Assembly: GCF_014805825.1 (NCBI RefSeq)
Contig: NZ_CP061941.1
Span: forward strand, 62,001 to 126,000
Source: Marinomonas algicola
GTDB taxonomy: Bacteria; Pseudomonadota; Gammaproteobacteria; Pseudomonadales; Marinomonadaceae
Reading direction: 5' to 3'
DNA: 64,000 nucleotides
Shown here: positions 46,449-55,037 of the stretch, piece by piece
Numbering within the stretch: position 1 is the first letter of the stretch
Layout of the letters: the number at the start of each line of letters is the position of its first letter
Program-made: the position numbers and the translations under genes
The notes under the pieces: generated by a model
What the model was told of the DNA's origin: nothing
What the model saw: only the letters and a program-made list of their open reading frames with translations
Databases searched by the model: none

Positions 46449-46596
46449 ATTCCAAACCTTATTTAAATACCACATCTCAGAAGAAGAACTCGGACGGATT
46501 CGATCTGCTACGCATTTAGATATGGCACTGGGAAACGAACGTTTTAAAGAGGAGATCGAGAAGCTAGCAGGTAGGCGAGTGACGCCAAGAAAGTGA
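46447..46596 (+). pseudogene. C-terminal remnant of a third RAYT transposase
   Basis: Reading from 46447 gives KFQTLFKYHISEEELGRIRS, then ATHLDMALGNERFKEEIEKL, then AGRRVTPRK and a TGA at 46594-46596. The IRSATH...ALGNERFKEEIE...GRRVTPRK pattern is the usual C-terminus of RAYT/Y1 transposases. It is on the opposite strand to the other two copies and joins directly to a REP arm, with no upstream half. It has no start codon of its own. Confidence 0.75.
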
Positions 46597-46645
46597 GGTA
46601 GGAAACCGAGTCAGATGGATTGAATTTTCATCTGACTCACTTGCT

Positions 46646-46834
46646 TTAGGCTGTGACGGCTCTTAAGCGGGCTTCGTGACGTTTTTTTGCCCACTCTTGA
46701 GCCTTTCTAGGGTTGAACTCTGCAGATGCTTTATCTGCAGTTAATGCACGGACAGCAAATGAAGCATCATAAGAAGAAATTGAAGATACGTTTGCAATCT
46801 CTTTGGCACTTGAATCTTTATTTTTACTGCTCAT
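46646..46834 (-). CDS. Small protein overlapping the membrane-GAF gene
   Basis: This 62-residue protein has a polar Ser-rich first half (MSSKNKDSSAKEIANVSSIS) and a basic, helical second half ending RKAQEWAKKRHEARLRAVTA. I do not recognise it. Its ATG lies 11 bases inside the 3' end of the membrane-GAF gene, which supports its being real and translationally coupled. No transmembrane segment or cysteine is present. It could be a small regulator or partner of the GAF protein; this is inference from overlap only. Confidence 0.55.
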   Translation of the reverse strand: MSSKNKDSSAKEIANVSSISSYDASFAVRALTADKASAEFNPRKAQEWAKKRHEARLRAVTA

Positions 46835-47738
46835 TCTGCTTTTCCTCCATTGAGGTTAATACAATAGACATAATATCGCGTACGTTGCGCAAAAAGTCAT
46901 CATGTAAGTCGGTGATGAACTGGTTAGGTTCAGAGCTAGTGATAACTAAAACGCCATAAGGCAAAGGTTGAGACTGGTCTTGAGCGAGAGGTTTAACAAT
47001 CGGAGATGATATAAAGCTAGAATAGTTTGATGCGTCATTTTTACTCATTGGTAGTTCTGTGCTGTTTGATGCATCGTGACAAATCATACAGCGCTTATTT
47101 GCGAAAGAAATGCCAACATGCCCTACACCGACTTCCCAGCTTCTTCCTTGTGTATCTAGACGGTCATCATGAATGCGCTCTTTTATTTCAAGTAAGTTCG
47201 ACTCGGAGTTGTACTCGTAAATGACAAAATTATATAGAGCTTTACCTCCAAAGTTAAAAAGCCCTTCACGAAATTGGCTTAGAACGTGCAGTACGTTTCT
47301 GTAAATCTCTGATTTTGTAATTTGAGGGTTATTTTTAAATAAATCAGTTATGGCATCAATTGTTATCACAGAATAGTCAACAAACTCCATTTTTTTAAGA
47401 ATCTTCGCATTATCTATTTTCGATAGTTCTAGTTTCTCGCTAATTGAGTCAAATTCGTCTGCTGTATGACTCATACGGGTCTGTAAGAAAAGCCAAAGAG
47501 AAACAAATATGTGCACAAGAATTAAAATAACAACCGGTATTGAATGTGTATTCCAAAATGAGTCAAAGCCAGTTTCAGGATCAGAGATAGTAATGGCATT
47601 AAAGTACAGTGTTACGTAGTAACCAATTACTAATGGTGCTATGAGTGTAACCCAGATGTTAAAACCAATAGATGCAATGGTGTACATCTGAGTTTTAATC
47701 GTAAGGTTCTTTTGTAATTTCCTTTTAAGACTTTGCAT
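46824..47738 (-). CDS. Two-helix membrane protein with C-terminal GAF-like domain
   Basis: The 304-residue protein has two transmembrane helices (about 22-45 and 66-88), a helical linker likely to form a coiled coil (about 90-120), and a GAF-like domain (about 125-300) with LYNFVIYEYNSESNLLEIKE, WEVGVGHVGISFANKRCMIC and PYGVLVITSS segments. A CMICH motif near residue 222 could bind a metal or act in redox sensing. It lacks any output domain (no kinase, cyclase or DNA-binding part), so it probably acts through a partner such as the overlapping 62-residue protein. AAGGAA precedes the ATG. It is noticeably AT-rich relative to polA and lies inside the REP island, which suggests acquired DNA. Confidence 0.75.
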   Translation of the reverse strand: MQSLKRKLQKNLTIKTQMYTIASIGFNIWVTLIAPLVIGYYVTLYFNAITISDPETGFDSFWNTHSIPVVILILVHIFVSLWLFLQTRMSHTADEFDSISEKLELSKIDNAKILKKMEFVDYSVITIDAITDLFKNNPQITKSEIYRNVLHVLSQFREGLFNFGGKALYNFVIYEYNSESNLLEIKERIHDDRLDTQGRSWEVGVGHVGISFANKRCMICHDASNSTELPMSKNDASNYSSFISSPIVKPLAQDQSQPLPYGVLVITSSEPNQFITDLHDDFLRNVRDIMSIVLTSMEEKQNEQ

Positions 47739-47865
47739 TTTTCATATTCCTTGATGGTGTAGAGTTGCTTGCGACGAATCTGCTTAGGGGGTTTTTATTG
47801 TCAATTCCATTCTGTGTACCCTTTAATAATTCCCATTGCCTCTAGTGTTATGCCTTGCCCCTTTT

Positions 47866-47968
47866 AGGGGAGGCCTAATGCACCTCGTCCCAGTTGTCTC
47901 CAACACCCGCTTCCACAAGCAATTGCACGTCAATTTGGCGGCTGTTCTGCATGATCTCGACGATTTTG
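47866..47968 (-). repeat. Duplicate of the polA 3' end
   Basis: These 103 bases match 48052-48154, the 3' end of polA with its stop codon and following bases, with five mismatches and no gaps. Translated like polA it ends GVGDNWDEVH where polA ends GVGDNWDEAH. The two copies are in direct orientation and enclose the REP pair at 47972-48052. It is a non-functional tail copy. Confidence 0.92.
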
Positions 47969-47971
47969 ATC

Positions 47972-48052
47972 TTAAAGGGGTCAGATCCCTTAAAAATAAC
48001 GTCAATGTTAGCTGCATTCTGGTTTAGTGTTTAAGGGATCTGACCCCTTTAA
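47972..48052. repeat. Inverted REP pair between polA tail copies
   Basis: AAGGGGTCAGATCCCTT (within 47972-47993) and AAGGGATCTGACCCCTT (within 48031-48052) are separated by 37 bases closely related to the spacer at 43423-43458, so the two pairs are the same element. It ends 9 bases beyond the polA stop and probably forms a hairpin at the polA transcript end. Confidence 0.88.
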
Positions 48053-48060
48053 GGGGAGGC

Positions 48061-50827
48061 CTAATGCGCCTCGTCCCAGTTGTCCCCAACGCCCGCTTCC
48101 ACAAGCAATGGCACGTCAATTTGGCTGCTGTTCTGCATGATCTCGACGATTTTGGCTTGGGCGTTTTCTAGGTCTTTTTCCGCCACTTCGAAGATGAGTT
48201 CATCGTGTACTTGCATGATCATTTTCACGTCTAGGTCGGTGTCGGCTAGCCAGTCGTGCATTTTGATCATGGCGCGTTTGATGATGTCGGCGGCGGAGCC
48301 TTGCATCGGGGCGTTGATCGCGGTGCGTTCGGCGGCTTGGCGCATGATGGCGTTTTTCGCTTTGATATCAGGCAGGTAGAGTCGGCGGCCGTAGATGGTT
48401 TCGACGTAGCCTTGTTCTTTGGCTTGTTCACGGGTGCTGTCCATGTAATGTTTTACGCCCGGGTAGCGGTCAAAATAAATCTGTATGTATTTTTGCGCTT
48501 CTGGGCGACTGATACCCAATTGCTTGGCTAGACCAAAGGCGGACATGCCGTAGATAAGGCCGAAGTTGATGGCTTTGGCTCGTCGGCGTTGTTCTGTGGT
48601 GACCTCGTCTAGGCTGACGTCGAAGACTTCGGCGGCGGTGGCTTTGTGGATGTCGGCGTCTTTTGAGAAGGCGTCGAGCAGGCCTTTGTCTTGAGACAGG
48701 TGTGCCATGATGCGCAATTCAATTTGCGAGTAATCGGCGGCAATCAGTTTGTGACCCGTTGGCGCAATAAAGGCTTGGCGAATACGACGGCCTTCGGCGG
48801 TACGAATCGGGATGTTTTGTAAGTTCGGATCCGTGGACGACAAACGCCCTGTGGCGGTGACGGCTTGATGATAAGAGGTATGAATGCGACCTGTTGCTTG
48901 AATCATTTCAGGCAGTTTGTCGGTGTAGGTGGATTTCAGCTTTGATAAGCTGCGGTGTTCCATGATCAAGCGAGGTAATTCATAGGTTAGCGCCAATTCT
49001 TGTAGAATCGGTTCCGCGGTGGATGGCTGACCTTTAGGGGTTTTCTTAATAACAGGTAAGCCCTGCTTCTCGAACAAGATCACTTGCAGTTGTTTCGGTG
49101 AGCTTAGGTTAAAGCTTTCACCCGCTTCTTCATGGGCTTTGATTTCCAGTTCTTGCAAACGACTGGCAATTTCGCTGCTTTGCTCATGCAACAGGTCTGG
49201 ATCAATCAAGGTGCCCGTTTGTTCCATGTGGGCCAGTACAGGAATCAAAGGGCATTCAATGTCGGTAAAAATAGACGCAACGGAAGGCGTTTTTGCAACT
49301 TGTGGCCAAATGGCGTTGTGTAAGCGTAAGGTAATGTCGGCGTCTTCGGCGGCGTAGAAAGCGGCTTGTTCTAGGTCGATTTCATTGAAGGTTTTTTGTT
49401 TTTTGCCTTTGCCAGCCAGTTCTTCAAAGCTCACACAGGTATGACCAAGGAATTTCTTCGCTAAGCTATCCATGTCATGGCGGTTCCCTACGGAATTTAA
49501 GGTATAGGATGCCAGCATGGTGTCATGTTTGATACCTTGCAGTCTAATGTCGTAGTTGGCTAACACATTGGCGTCGTATTTGATGTGCTGGCCAACTTTG
49601 GCTTTATTGTCGTCTTCTAAAAACGGTTTTAGTTGTGCTAAGACCCAATCACGATCCAGTTGTTCTGGTGCGCCTTCGTAGTCGTGGGCTACGGGAATGT
49701 AGCAGGCGGTGCCTTCTTCAACGGAAAAAGAGACGCCAACGATTTCCGCTTTCATGTAGTTCAAACTGGTGGTTTCGGTATCAAACGCCACGAGCTCCGC
49801 TTGCGTGATTTTTTCTAACCAAGTGGCAAACTGCGCCTTATCCAAAACGGTGTCGTAGTGGGCGTCAATGGCACTCGGTAAAATGATGTCAGCGGTATTT
49901 GGATCGTCTTCTGTGCTGGTTTTGCTGTCAGCGGGGGTGCGGTCTAGGTCTTTAATCCAGGTTTTGAATTCCAGCTTTTCATACCATTCGCGTAAGGTGT
50001 CTGTGTCGATTTTGCCGTTGTGCAGTGTCAGCGGGTCAAAGTCCAATTCCACATCGCATTTGATCGTTGCAAGTGTGTAAGACAGCTCGGCCATGTCTTT
50101 GTTTTCGGCCATTTTCTTTGACAGTGTTTTCGCGCCTCGGAAGCTTAAAGTCGCAATTTCGTCTAGACGTTCGTAAATGCTTGTTAGCCCGCCTAAGCCT
50201 TGCAGTAAGCCTAGTGCGGTTTTTTCGCCCACACCCGGTACGCCGGGGATGTTATCCACTTTATCACCCATTAAGGCAAGGTAATCGATGATGAGCTCAG
50301 GTGGAATGCCAAACTTGTCCTTCACTCCTTGGATGTCCCATGGTGGTGTCTGTCATGGTATTTACTAGGGTGACTTTATCTGTAACCAACTGAGCCATGT
50401 CTTTATCGCCTGTGGAGACGATGACATCACGACCGGTTTCGCCGACAATTTTGGCAACGGTACCAATCACATCGTCGGCTTCTACACCCGTAATGCTAAT
50501 AAGTGGTAAGCCCATGGCTTCAATCAGTTTATGAATCGGCTCTATTTGTGAGCGTAAGTCATCTGGCATGGGTGGACGTTGGGCTTTGTATTCGCTGTAG
50601 ATGTCATCTCGGAAAGTCTTGCCTTTCGCATCAAAAATAACCACCATCGGTGAGTCTGGGAAACGGCCCATTAAACTGCGAATCATGCTGATGACGCCGC
50701 GAATGGCGTTGGTGGGTTGGCCGTCGCTGGTGTTCAATGGTGGAATGGCATGAAAAGCACGATATAAGTACGATGATCCGTCTACCAAAATCATTGGCGA
50801 AGTGGTGTTTGAGGCGTTAGCCGACAT
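48061..50827 (-). CDS. polA: DNA polymerase I (one frameshift in this sequence)
   Basis: Two overlapping frames form one DNA polymerase I of about 930 residues. The first (50827 to about 50339) carries the 5'-3' nuclease start MILVDGSSYLYRAFHAIPPL and VEADDVIGT. The second continues FGIPPELIIDYLALMGDKVDNIPGVPGVG, then the 3'-5' exonuclease domain (LVAFDTETTSLNYM) and the polymerase domain (DYSQIELRIMAHLS, RRAKAINFGLIYGMSAFGL, QVHDELIFEV). Removing one base from the CCC at 50337-50339 (GGG on the coding strand) turns TTMGHPR into TTMDIQGVKDKFG and rejoins the frames. All domains are intact, so a sequence error is more likely than loss of the gene. It functions in Okazaki fragment processing and repair. 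Confidence 0.93.
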
Positions 50828-50998
50828 GAAAATACCCTCTTTGGCACAGAATTCTAAAATTAATGGCTAGATTATCATATTGAGAGGCGTTTAGTGGACG
50901 GAAATGCATTCTCAGCAATTGACCTTTTTCCGCTTATTGTGGAGCATAGGCTCTTCTTTGAATACGCTTCCGCTGTTGATATTAAAATAGGTACGAAA

Positions 50999-51952
50999 TT
51001 GGCTGTTTATACTTCTCTCGATCAAGATGACATGTTGGCTTTATTGGCCGATTACGATTTAGGTAACTTGGTGTCTTTTCAAGGCATTTCTGGAGGAGTG
51101 GAAAATACGAATTATTTCGTGACCACGGATCAAGGTAAGTATGTCTTGACCTTGTTTGAAGAGTTCGAAGCTGAAGAGGTGCCTTACTTCTTAGACGTGG
51201 TGGCGCATTTTAAGGCGGAAGGGTTTAACGTACCGGCCGCGATAGATGATAAACAGGGTGAACGACTGCGGATGGTGAAAGGTCGACCTGCCATTATGGT
51301 GGATTGTTTCCCTGGTACATTACTTGACCAAACAGATGCAGCCAGTTGTGCCTTAATGGGGACTGAATTAGCTAAGTTGCATAAAGCTGGGCAAACCTTT
51401 CCGGAAAAACGCCCAAGTCATCGTGGCGTTGCGTGGTGGAACGTTACCAGTAAAGACTTAGCTCCTAAATTGCCTGCAGAAGAGGCTACCTTACTATTGG
51501 ATCAGGTGCGCGCGTTTGATGATTTTTTGCAGACATCGACAGAGTTACCAACCGGTACCATTCATGCCGATCTGTTTTTTAACAATACCTTATTTGTTGG
51601 TACGGAATTATCTGCGATAATCGATTTTTACAATGCGTGCCACAGCTGGTTAACTTATGATTTGGCTATTGTGGTAAACGATTGGTGTTCCGATCCTGAC
51701 ACAGGTGAATTGGATATGGCTAAGTACTCGGCTTTGGTGACGGCGTATGCCAGTGAGCGTCCTTTTACGGGGGCTGAAAAAGAGACTTGGCCGTTAATGT
51801 TGCAAACCGCCGCCATGCGATTTTGGTTATCTCGTTTGGAAGCGTGGTACGGTGCGATTGATGATCCTGAGCGTTTGGCACAACAACATAATCCGGAAGA
51901 GATAAAGCGTATTTTAAAAGTACGTCTTCAATCTTGTCCTGAACTTGTCTGA
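50999..51952 (+). CDS. thrB: Homoserine kinase, Pseudomonas type
   Basis: The protein phosphorylates homoserine in threonine synthesis. It belongs to the aminoglycoside phosphotransferase-like family of ThrB enzymes, with FQGISGGVENTNYFV near residue 27, GTIHADLFFNNTLF (catalytic HxDxxxxN) near residue 190 and IIDFYNACHSWLTYDLA. The frame is open to a GTG at 50894, but the family start (M/LAVYTSLD) corresponds to the TTG at 50999, preceded by TAGGT, which gives 317 residues, the family length. The start is therefore inferred. It is divergent from polA. Confidence 0.88.
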   Translation: MAVYTSLDQDDMLALLADYDLGNLVSFQGISGGVENTNYFVTTDQGKYVLTLFEEFEAEEVPYFLDVVAHFKAEGFNVPAAIDDKQGERLRMVKGRPAIMVDCFPGTLLDQTDAASCALMGTELAKLHKAGQTFPEKRPSHRGVAWWNVTSKDLAPKLPAEEATLLLDQVRAFDDFLQTSTELPTGTIHADLFFNNTLFVGTELSAIIDFYNACHSWLTYDLAIVVNDWCSDPDTGELDMAKYSALVTAYASERPFTGAEKETWPLMLQTAAMRFWLSRLEAWYGAIDDPERLAQQHNPEEIKRILKVRLQSCPELV

Positions 51953-52007
51953 TTGGACTCGGTGAGCTCGTTTCCATCGCTTTGACATACTTTTAAAGGT
52001 ACCGCTG

Positions 52008-52583
52008 ATGCATTTACATCGTCCTTTTGCTGTTCTTTTGGGTATTTGGTTGTTTTGCCTTGCCAGTTTGGTAGGGGCTCATCCACACGTTTTTATTGAA
52101 GGGCAATATCGCATCGAGTTGGATAAAACCACCATTGATTCCTTTGAAGCGAGCTGGAAGTTTGATTTATTTACCAGCTCAAGTTTAATTCTTGAATTCG
52201 ATACTAACTCCGATAGTCAGTTTCAAGGCCAAGAGAAACAAATCGTGGCGGATAAGCTAAAAAGCTTTGAGGCATTTGATTTTTTTATGAAAGTACTGGT
52301 CGATGGCAATGCGGTGCGGCCCTCTCGTGTTGTTGTGTCAGATATCATCATACAGAATCAGCAGATCCTACTCATCTTTTCGGTCGCTATGCCTGATCCT
52401 ATCAACTTACAAAAACAGACTTTGTCTTTATCTTTTGGGGACGATGAGTTTTATTTCGCACTGATGCCACCTGAAAATGGCTTGTTGCTACTGCGCGGTA
52501 TGTTAGCCGAGACCTGTACACCTAATAGTCGAGAAGCGGAAGAGATGGCCATTGATTCTTGGGCAGACGTGAGCTGCGATTGA
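52008..52583 (+). CDS. DUF1007 family periplasmic protein
   Basis: The 191-residue exported protein has a signal peptide (about residues 1-23) followed by HPHVFIEGQYRIEL, the hallmark of DUF1007, where the new N-terminus exposes a His-x-His pair suited to metal binding. The family commonly sits beside NicO-type nickel/cobalt transporters. Here that partner (54000-55037) is two genes downstream, beyond LysE and MarC genes. A role in metal uptake or delivery, perhaps zinc given the next operon, is inferred. AAAGGT precedes the ATG. Confidence 0.82.
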   Translation: MHLHRPFAVLLGIWLFCLASLVGAHPHVFIEGQYRIELDKTTIDSFEASWKFDLFTSSSLILEFDTNSDSQFQGQEKQIVADKLKSFEAFDFFMKVLVDGNAVRPSRVVVSDIIIQNQQILLIFSVAMPDPINLQKQTLSLSFGDDEFYFALMPPENGLLLLRGMLAETCTPNSREAEEMAIDSWADVSCD

Positions 52584-52648
52584 TTGTTTCACTACGACCA
52601 TTTTGTATTTTATAGAGCTTAGTATTTGATAACTCGTGAGGTTAAACC

Positions 52649-53284
52649 ATGTTAGAACATTTCCAATGGCTACCGTTTTTAGTCGCAATCAGCTTATTAA
52701 CCATGAGTCCGGGGGTCGATACGATTTTGGTTATGCGTAATGCCGCCCGCGAGGGCTGGAGAGACGGTTTCTTGACGAGTTTGGGGATTTGCATGGGGCT
52801 GTTTGGCCACGCCGCTGTCTCGGCTTTAGGGCTATCGGTTATTTTATTAGGGTCGGCTGAATTGTTTTTTGTCTTTAAACTGATGGGAGCGGCTTACCTT
52901 GTGTATTTAGGGATTCAGAGCTTACGCAGTGCGATGCGTCCGATGGGGATGACGTTTACCGATAGCCGTCAATCAAAGGCCGTGGGAGGGATGGTGTCTT
53001 TTAGGCAAGGGCTGTTGTCTAACGTGTTAAACCCGAAACCGATTATTTTTTATATGGCGTTTTTGCCGCAGTTTATCGATCCTAACTATTCGGCATTAAA
53101 TCAATCTTTGTTTATGGCCCTGTTGCATTTTACCCTTGCAATGATGTGGCAAACCTTGCTTGTTCTTATGGTTCATAAGGCAAGAATTTGGCTGGCGCGA
53201 CCAAAAGTGGCGCAAGTCTTGGACAGCCTAACCGGCTTATTGCTGGTGGGTTTTGGTGTAAAACTCGCATTAAGTCAAAGGTAA
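52649..53284 (+). CDS. LysE/RhtB family amino acid exporter
   Basis: This 211-residue inner-membrane protein has about six transmembrane helices and the family signature LLTMSPGVDTILVMRNAAREGWRDGFLTSLGI (residues 17-48) plus KLMGAAYLVYLGIQSLRSA. It probably exports an amino acid or homoserine lactone-like molecule; the substrate cannot be read. The neighbouring thrB makes homoserine metabolism an attractive but unproven link. Confidence 0.9.
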   Translation: MLEHFQWLPFLVAISLLTMSPGVDTILVMRNAAREGWRDGFLTSLGICMGLFGHAAVSALGLSVILLGSAELFFVFKLMGAAYLVYLGIQSLRSAMRPMGMTFTDSRQSKAVGGMVSFRQGLLSNVLNPKPIIFYMAFLPQFIDPNYSALNQSLFMALLHFTLAMMWQTLLVLMVHKARIWLARPKVAQVLDSLTGLLLVGFGVKLALSQR

Positions 53285-53321
53285 CCCCTACGGTTTTAAT
53301 GCATTCTGGATAACGTGTTCT

Positions 53322-53930
53322 ATGAGTATGTTAATTGCGACTTGGATAAAGTTTTTCTTCCTATTTGCTCCCTTTTTTGTGTTGTCTATGTTCTTAGCTT
53401 TGACCCGTGGTGAATCTAAGGAATCGCGTAAAAAAGTGGCCAATAAAGCCATTATTTCGGCGGCTGTTATTGCCTTAGTGCTGCTGTTTTTTGGTGGTGG
53501 CTTATTTGAAGTGTTAGGAATCAGTCTTGATTCATTTCGTATCGGCTCCGGTATTTTGCTCTTTTTATCGGCCTTGAGCTTGGTAAAAGACGGCACCCGT
53601 AATCATGCGGTGGGTATGCCAAGTGAAGAGCGAGATGATGTTTCTGTGGTGCCTTTGGCGGTACCGACTATTATCGGGCCTGCAACCATTGGTACGATTC
53701 TGGTTTACGGTGCGGAGTTAACAGGTTGGACCTTATTTTTTGGTGTTCTTGGGCTACTGTTGGCACTCTTAAGTCTTGGCATTCTCTTGTACATGGCGTC
53801 TTACATTGAAAAATTATTGGGTCGTACCGGGCTGAATATATTGAGTAAGATTACGGGGTTGATTTTGGCCGCAATGGCGGCGCAAATCTTTATGGGTGGT
53901 TTTATGGGCTTCTTATCCCCTTTAATGTAA
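53322..53930 (+). CDS. MarC family integral membrane protein
   Basis: The 202-residue protein has six predicted helices and MarC family blocks (FFLFAPFFVLSMFLALT, GISLDSFRIGSGILLFLSAL, VPLAVPTIIGPATIGTILV). The function of MarC proteins is not established despite their name. It follows the LysE gene by 37 bases on the same strand, so co-transcription is possible. Confidence 0.88.
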   Translation: MSMLIATWIKFFFLFAPFFVLSMFLALTRGESKESRKKVANKAIISAAVIALVLLFFGGGLFEVLGISLDSFRIGSGILLFLSALSLVKDGTRNHAVGMPSEERDDVSVVPLAVPTIIGPATIGTILVYGAELTGWTLFFGVLGLLLALLSLGILLYMASYIEKLLGRTGLNILSKITGLILAAMAAQIFMGGFMGFLSPLM

Positions 53931-53945
53931 GAATGATTGAGTATT

Positions 53946-53968
53946 AAAAAGTTATAATATAACATTCT
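53946..53968. promoter_or_regulatory. Zur box before nicO-zur-znuCB
   Basis: The core GTTATAATATAAC (53951-53963) is a palindrome except for its centre and matches the GTTATANTATAAC heart of gammaproteobacterial Zur boxes. The flanks AAAA and ATTCTT also fit. It lies 37 bases before the nicO ATG, ideal for zinc-dependent repression of the following four genes, including zur itself. Confidence 0.8.
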
Positions 53969-53999
53969 TGTTATTCATGGGTAATGACGAGAATGTTAG

Positions 54000-55037
54000 A
54001 TGAAATACCTCCTGTCAGCGACTTTGTTGTGTTTGTTATTTATAGTGTGGTTCGCCTTTAGTGATGCGGCTTGGTATCAGTCAGCAACGCACTGGGTGAT
54101 GACACAACAAATCCAGTTTCACCGTAGTTTAGTCGTGTCTATGCGTTCATTGAGTGATGGCGGTAATGTGACGTTATTATTAAGCTGTGTTGGCGTGAGC
54201 TTTTTATATGGCGTCTTTCATGCCGTCGGCCCCGGACATGGGAAGGCGGTGATTTCGTCTTATATGCTGGCCAGTAACGCCAGTATAAAGCAAGGTATTG
54301 GATTAACGGCAGCCAGTTCGTTTGCTCAAGGCGTGACCGCCATAGTATGTGTGTTGGTTTTAGGCTATGCCTTTGATTTAGCCGGTCAAGCCACTCGGGT
54401 AAGTCGTTTTTTTGAAATGGCCAGCTTTATCATGATTGGTGCTATGGGGCTCTGGATGTTATTACGGGTGCTTCGTAATAAGCCCGCCTGTTGTGATCAC
54501 CATGATCATGTCGTACCACAGGACCAGGTTGTCAATCGTTCACATAACCATTCACATGAGCATACACACAACCATACTGTACAATCATGCTCTCATTCAA
54601 CTCACCATTTCCATGAAAATACGTTGCATACATGTTCTCATCACCACTCTGAAGATAAAGAGCATCATCATACAAATCAGCATAATGCTGTTGAGGGTGA
54701 TAAGATACAGCGCTATGCGTGGTGGTCTATGATGAGTGCCATCGGTATTCGACCTTGTTCAGGCGCGATATTAGTGCTGCTGTTCTCTTTGAGTGCCGGT
54801 ATTTTTCACTGGGGCGTTTTAGCCACATTGGCCATGTCAGTGGGTACGGCCATTACGGTCAGTTTTTTGGCTATTATCAGTGTGCTTTTCCGCCAGTCCG
54901 TCTATGCGCAGGGCCAGTCTTCTGTTTGGCGTGATCGTTGGATGAAAGGCTTTGGTATAGTGGCGTCTGCGTTACTTATTCTTATCAGTGTGTCTATGCT
55001 GGTTGGATATTTAAATTATTCCGATAGGGTGCTGTGA
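54000..55037 (+). CDS. NicO family metal transporter with histidine-rich loop
   Basis: The 345-residue membrane protein has about six to seven helices and the NicO/RcnA-type motif HAVGPGHGKAVISSYMLASN near residue 76, with a second conserved block IRPCSGAILVLLFSL near residue 250. Between them a cytoplasmic or periplasmic loop (about residues 165-235) holds over twenty histidines and several cysteines. NicO proteins are classed as nickel/cobalt transporters, but this one lies behind a Zur box and overlaps zur by one base, so zinc is the likely metal. Import is expected for a gene repressed by zinc; direction is not proven. Confidence 0.85.
   Translation: MKYLLSATLLCLLFIVWFAFSDAAWYQSATHWVMTQQIQFHRSLVVSMRSLSDGGNVTLLLSCVGVSFLYGVFHAVGPGHGKAVISSYMLASNASIKQGIGLTAASSFAQGVTAIVCVLVLGYAFDLAGQATRVSRFFEMASFIMIGAMGLWMLLRVLRNKPACCDHHDHVVPQDQVVNRSHNHSHEHTHNHTVQSCSHSTHHFHENTLHTCSHHHSEDKEHHHTNQHNAVEGDKIQRYAWWSMMSAIGIRPCSGAILVLLFSLSAGIFHWGVLATLAMSVGTAITVSFLAIISVLFRQSVYAQGQSSVWRDRWMKGFGIVASALLILISVSMLVGYLNYSDRVL

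Larger units (their letters stand above)
47739..48060. other. Intergenic region between the membrane-GAF gene and polA
   Basis: This stretch holds the polA-tail duplicate (47866-47968) and the REP pair (47972-48052). The first 127 bases should carry the promoter of the leftward GAF gene. No additional gene was found. Confidence 0.6.

Noticed and set aside
50894..50998. N-terminal extension of homoserine kinase from a GTG at 50894
   Set aside because: The extra 35 residues do not match the family, whose N-terminus corresponds to the TTG at 50999 with a TAGGT site.
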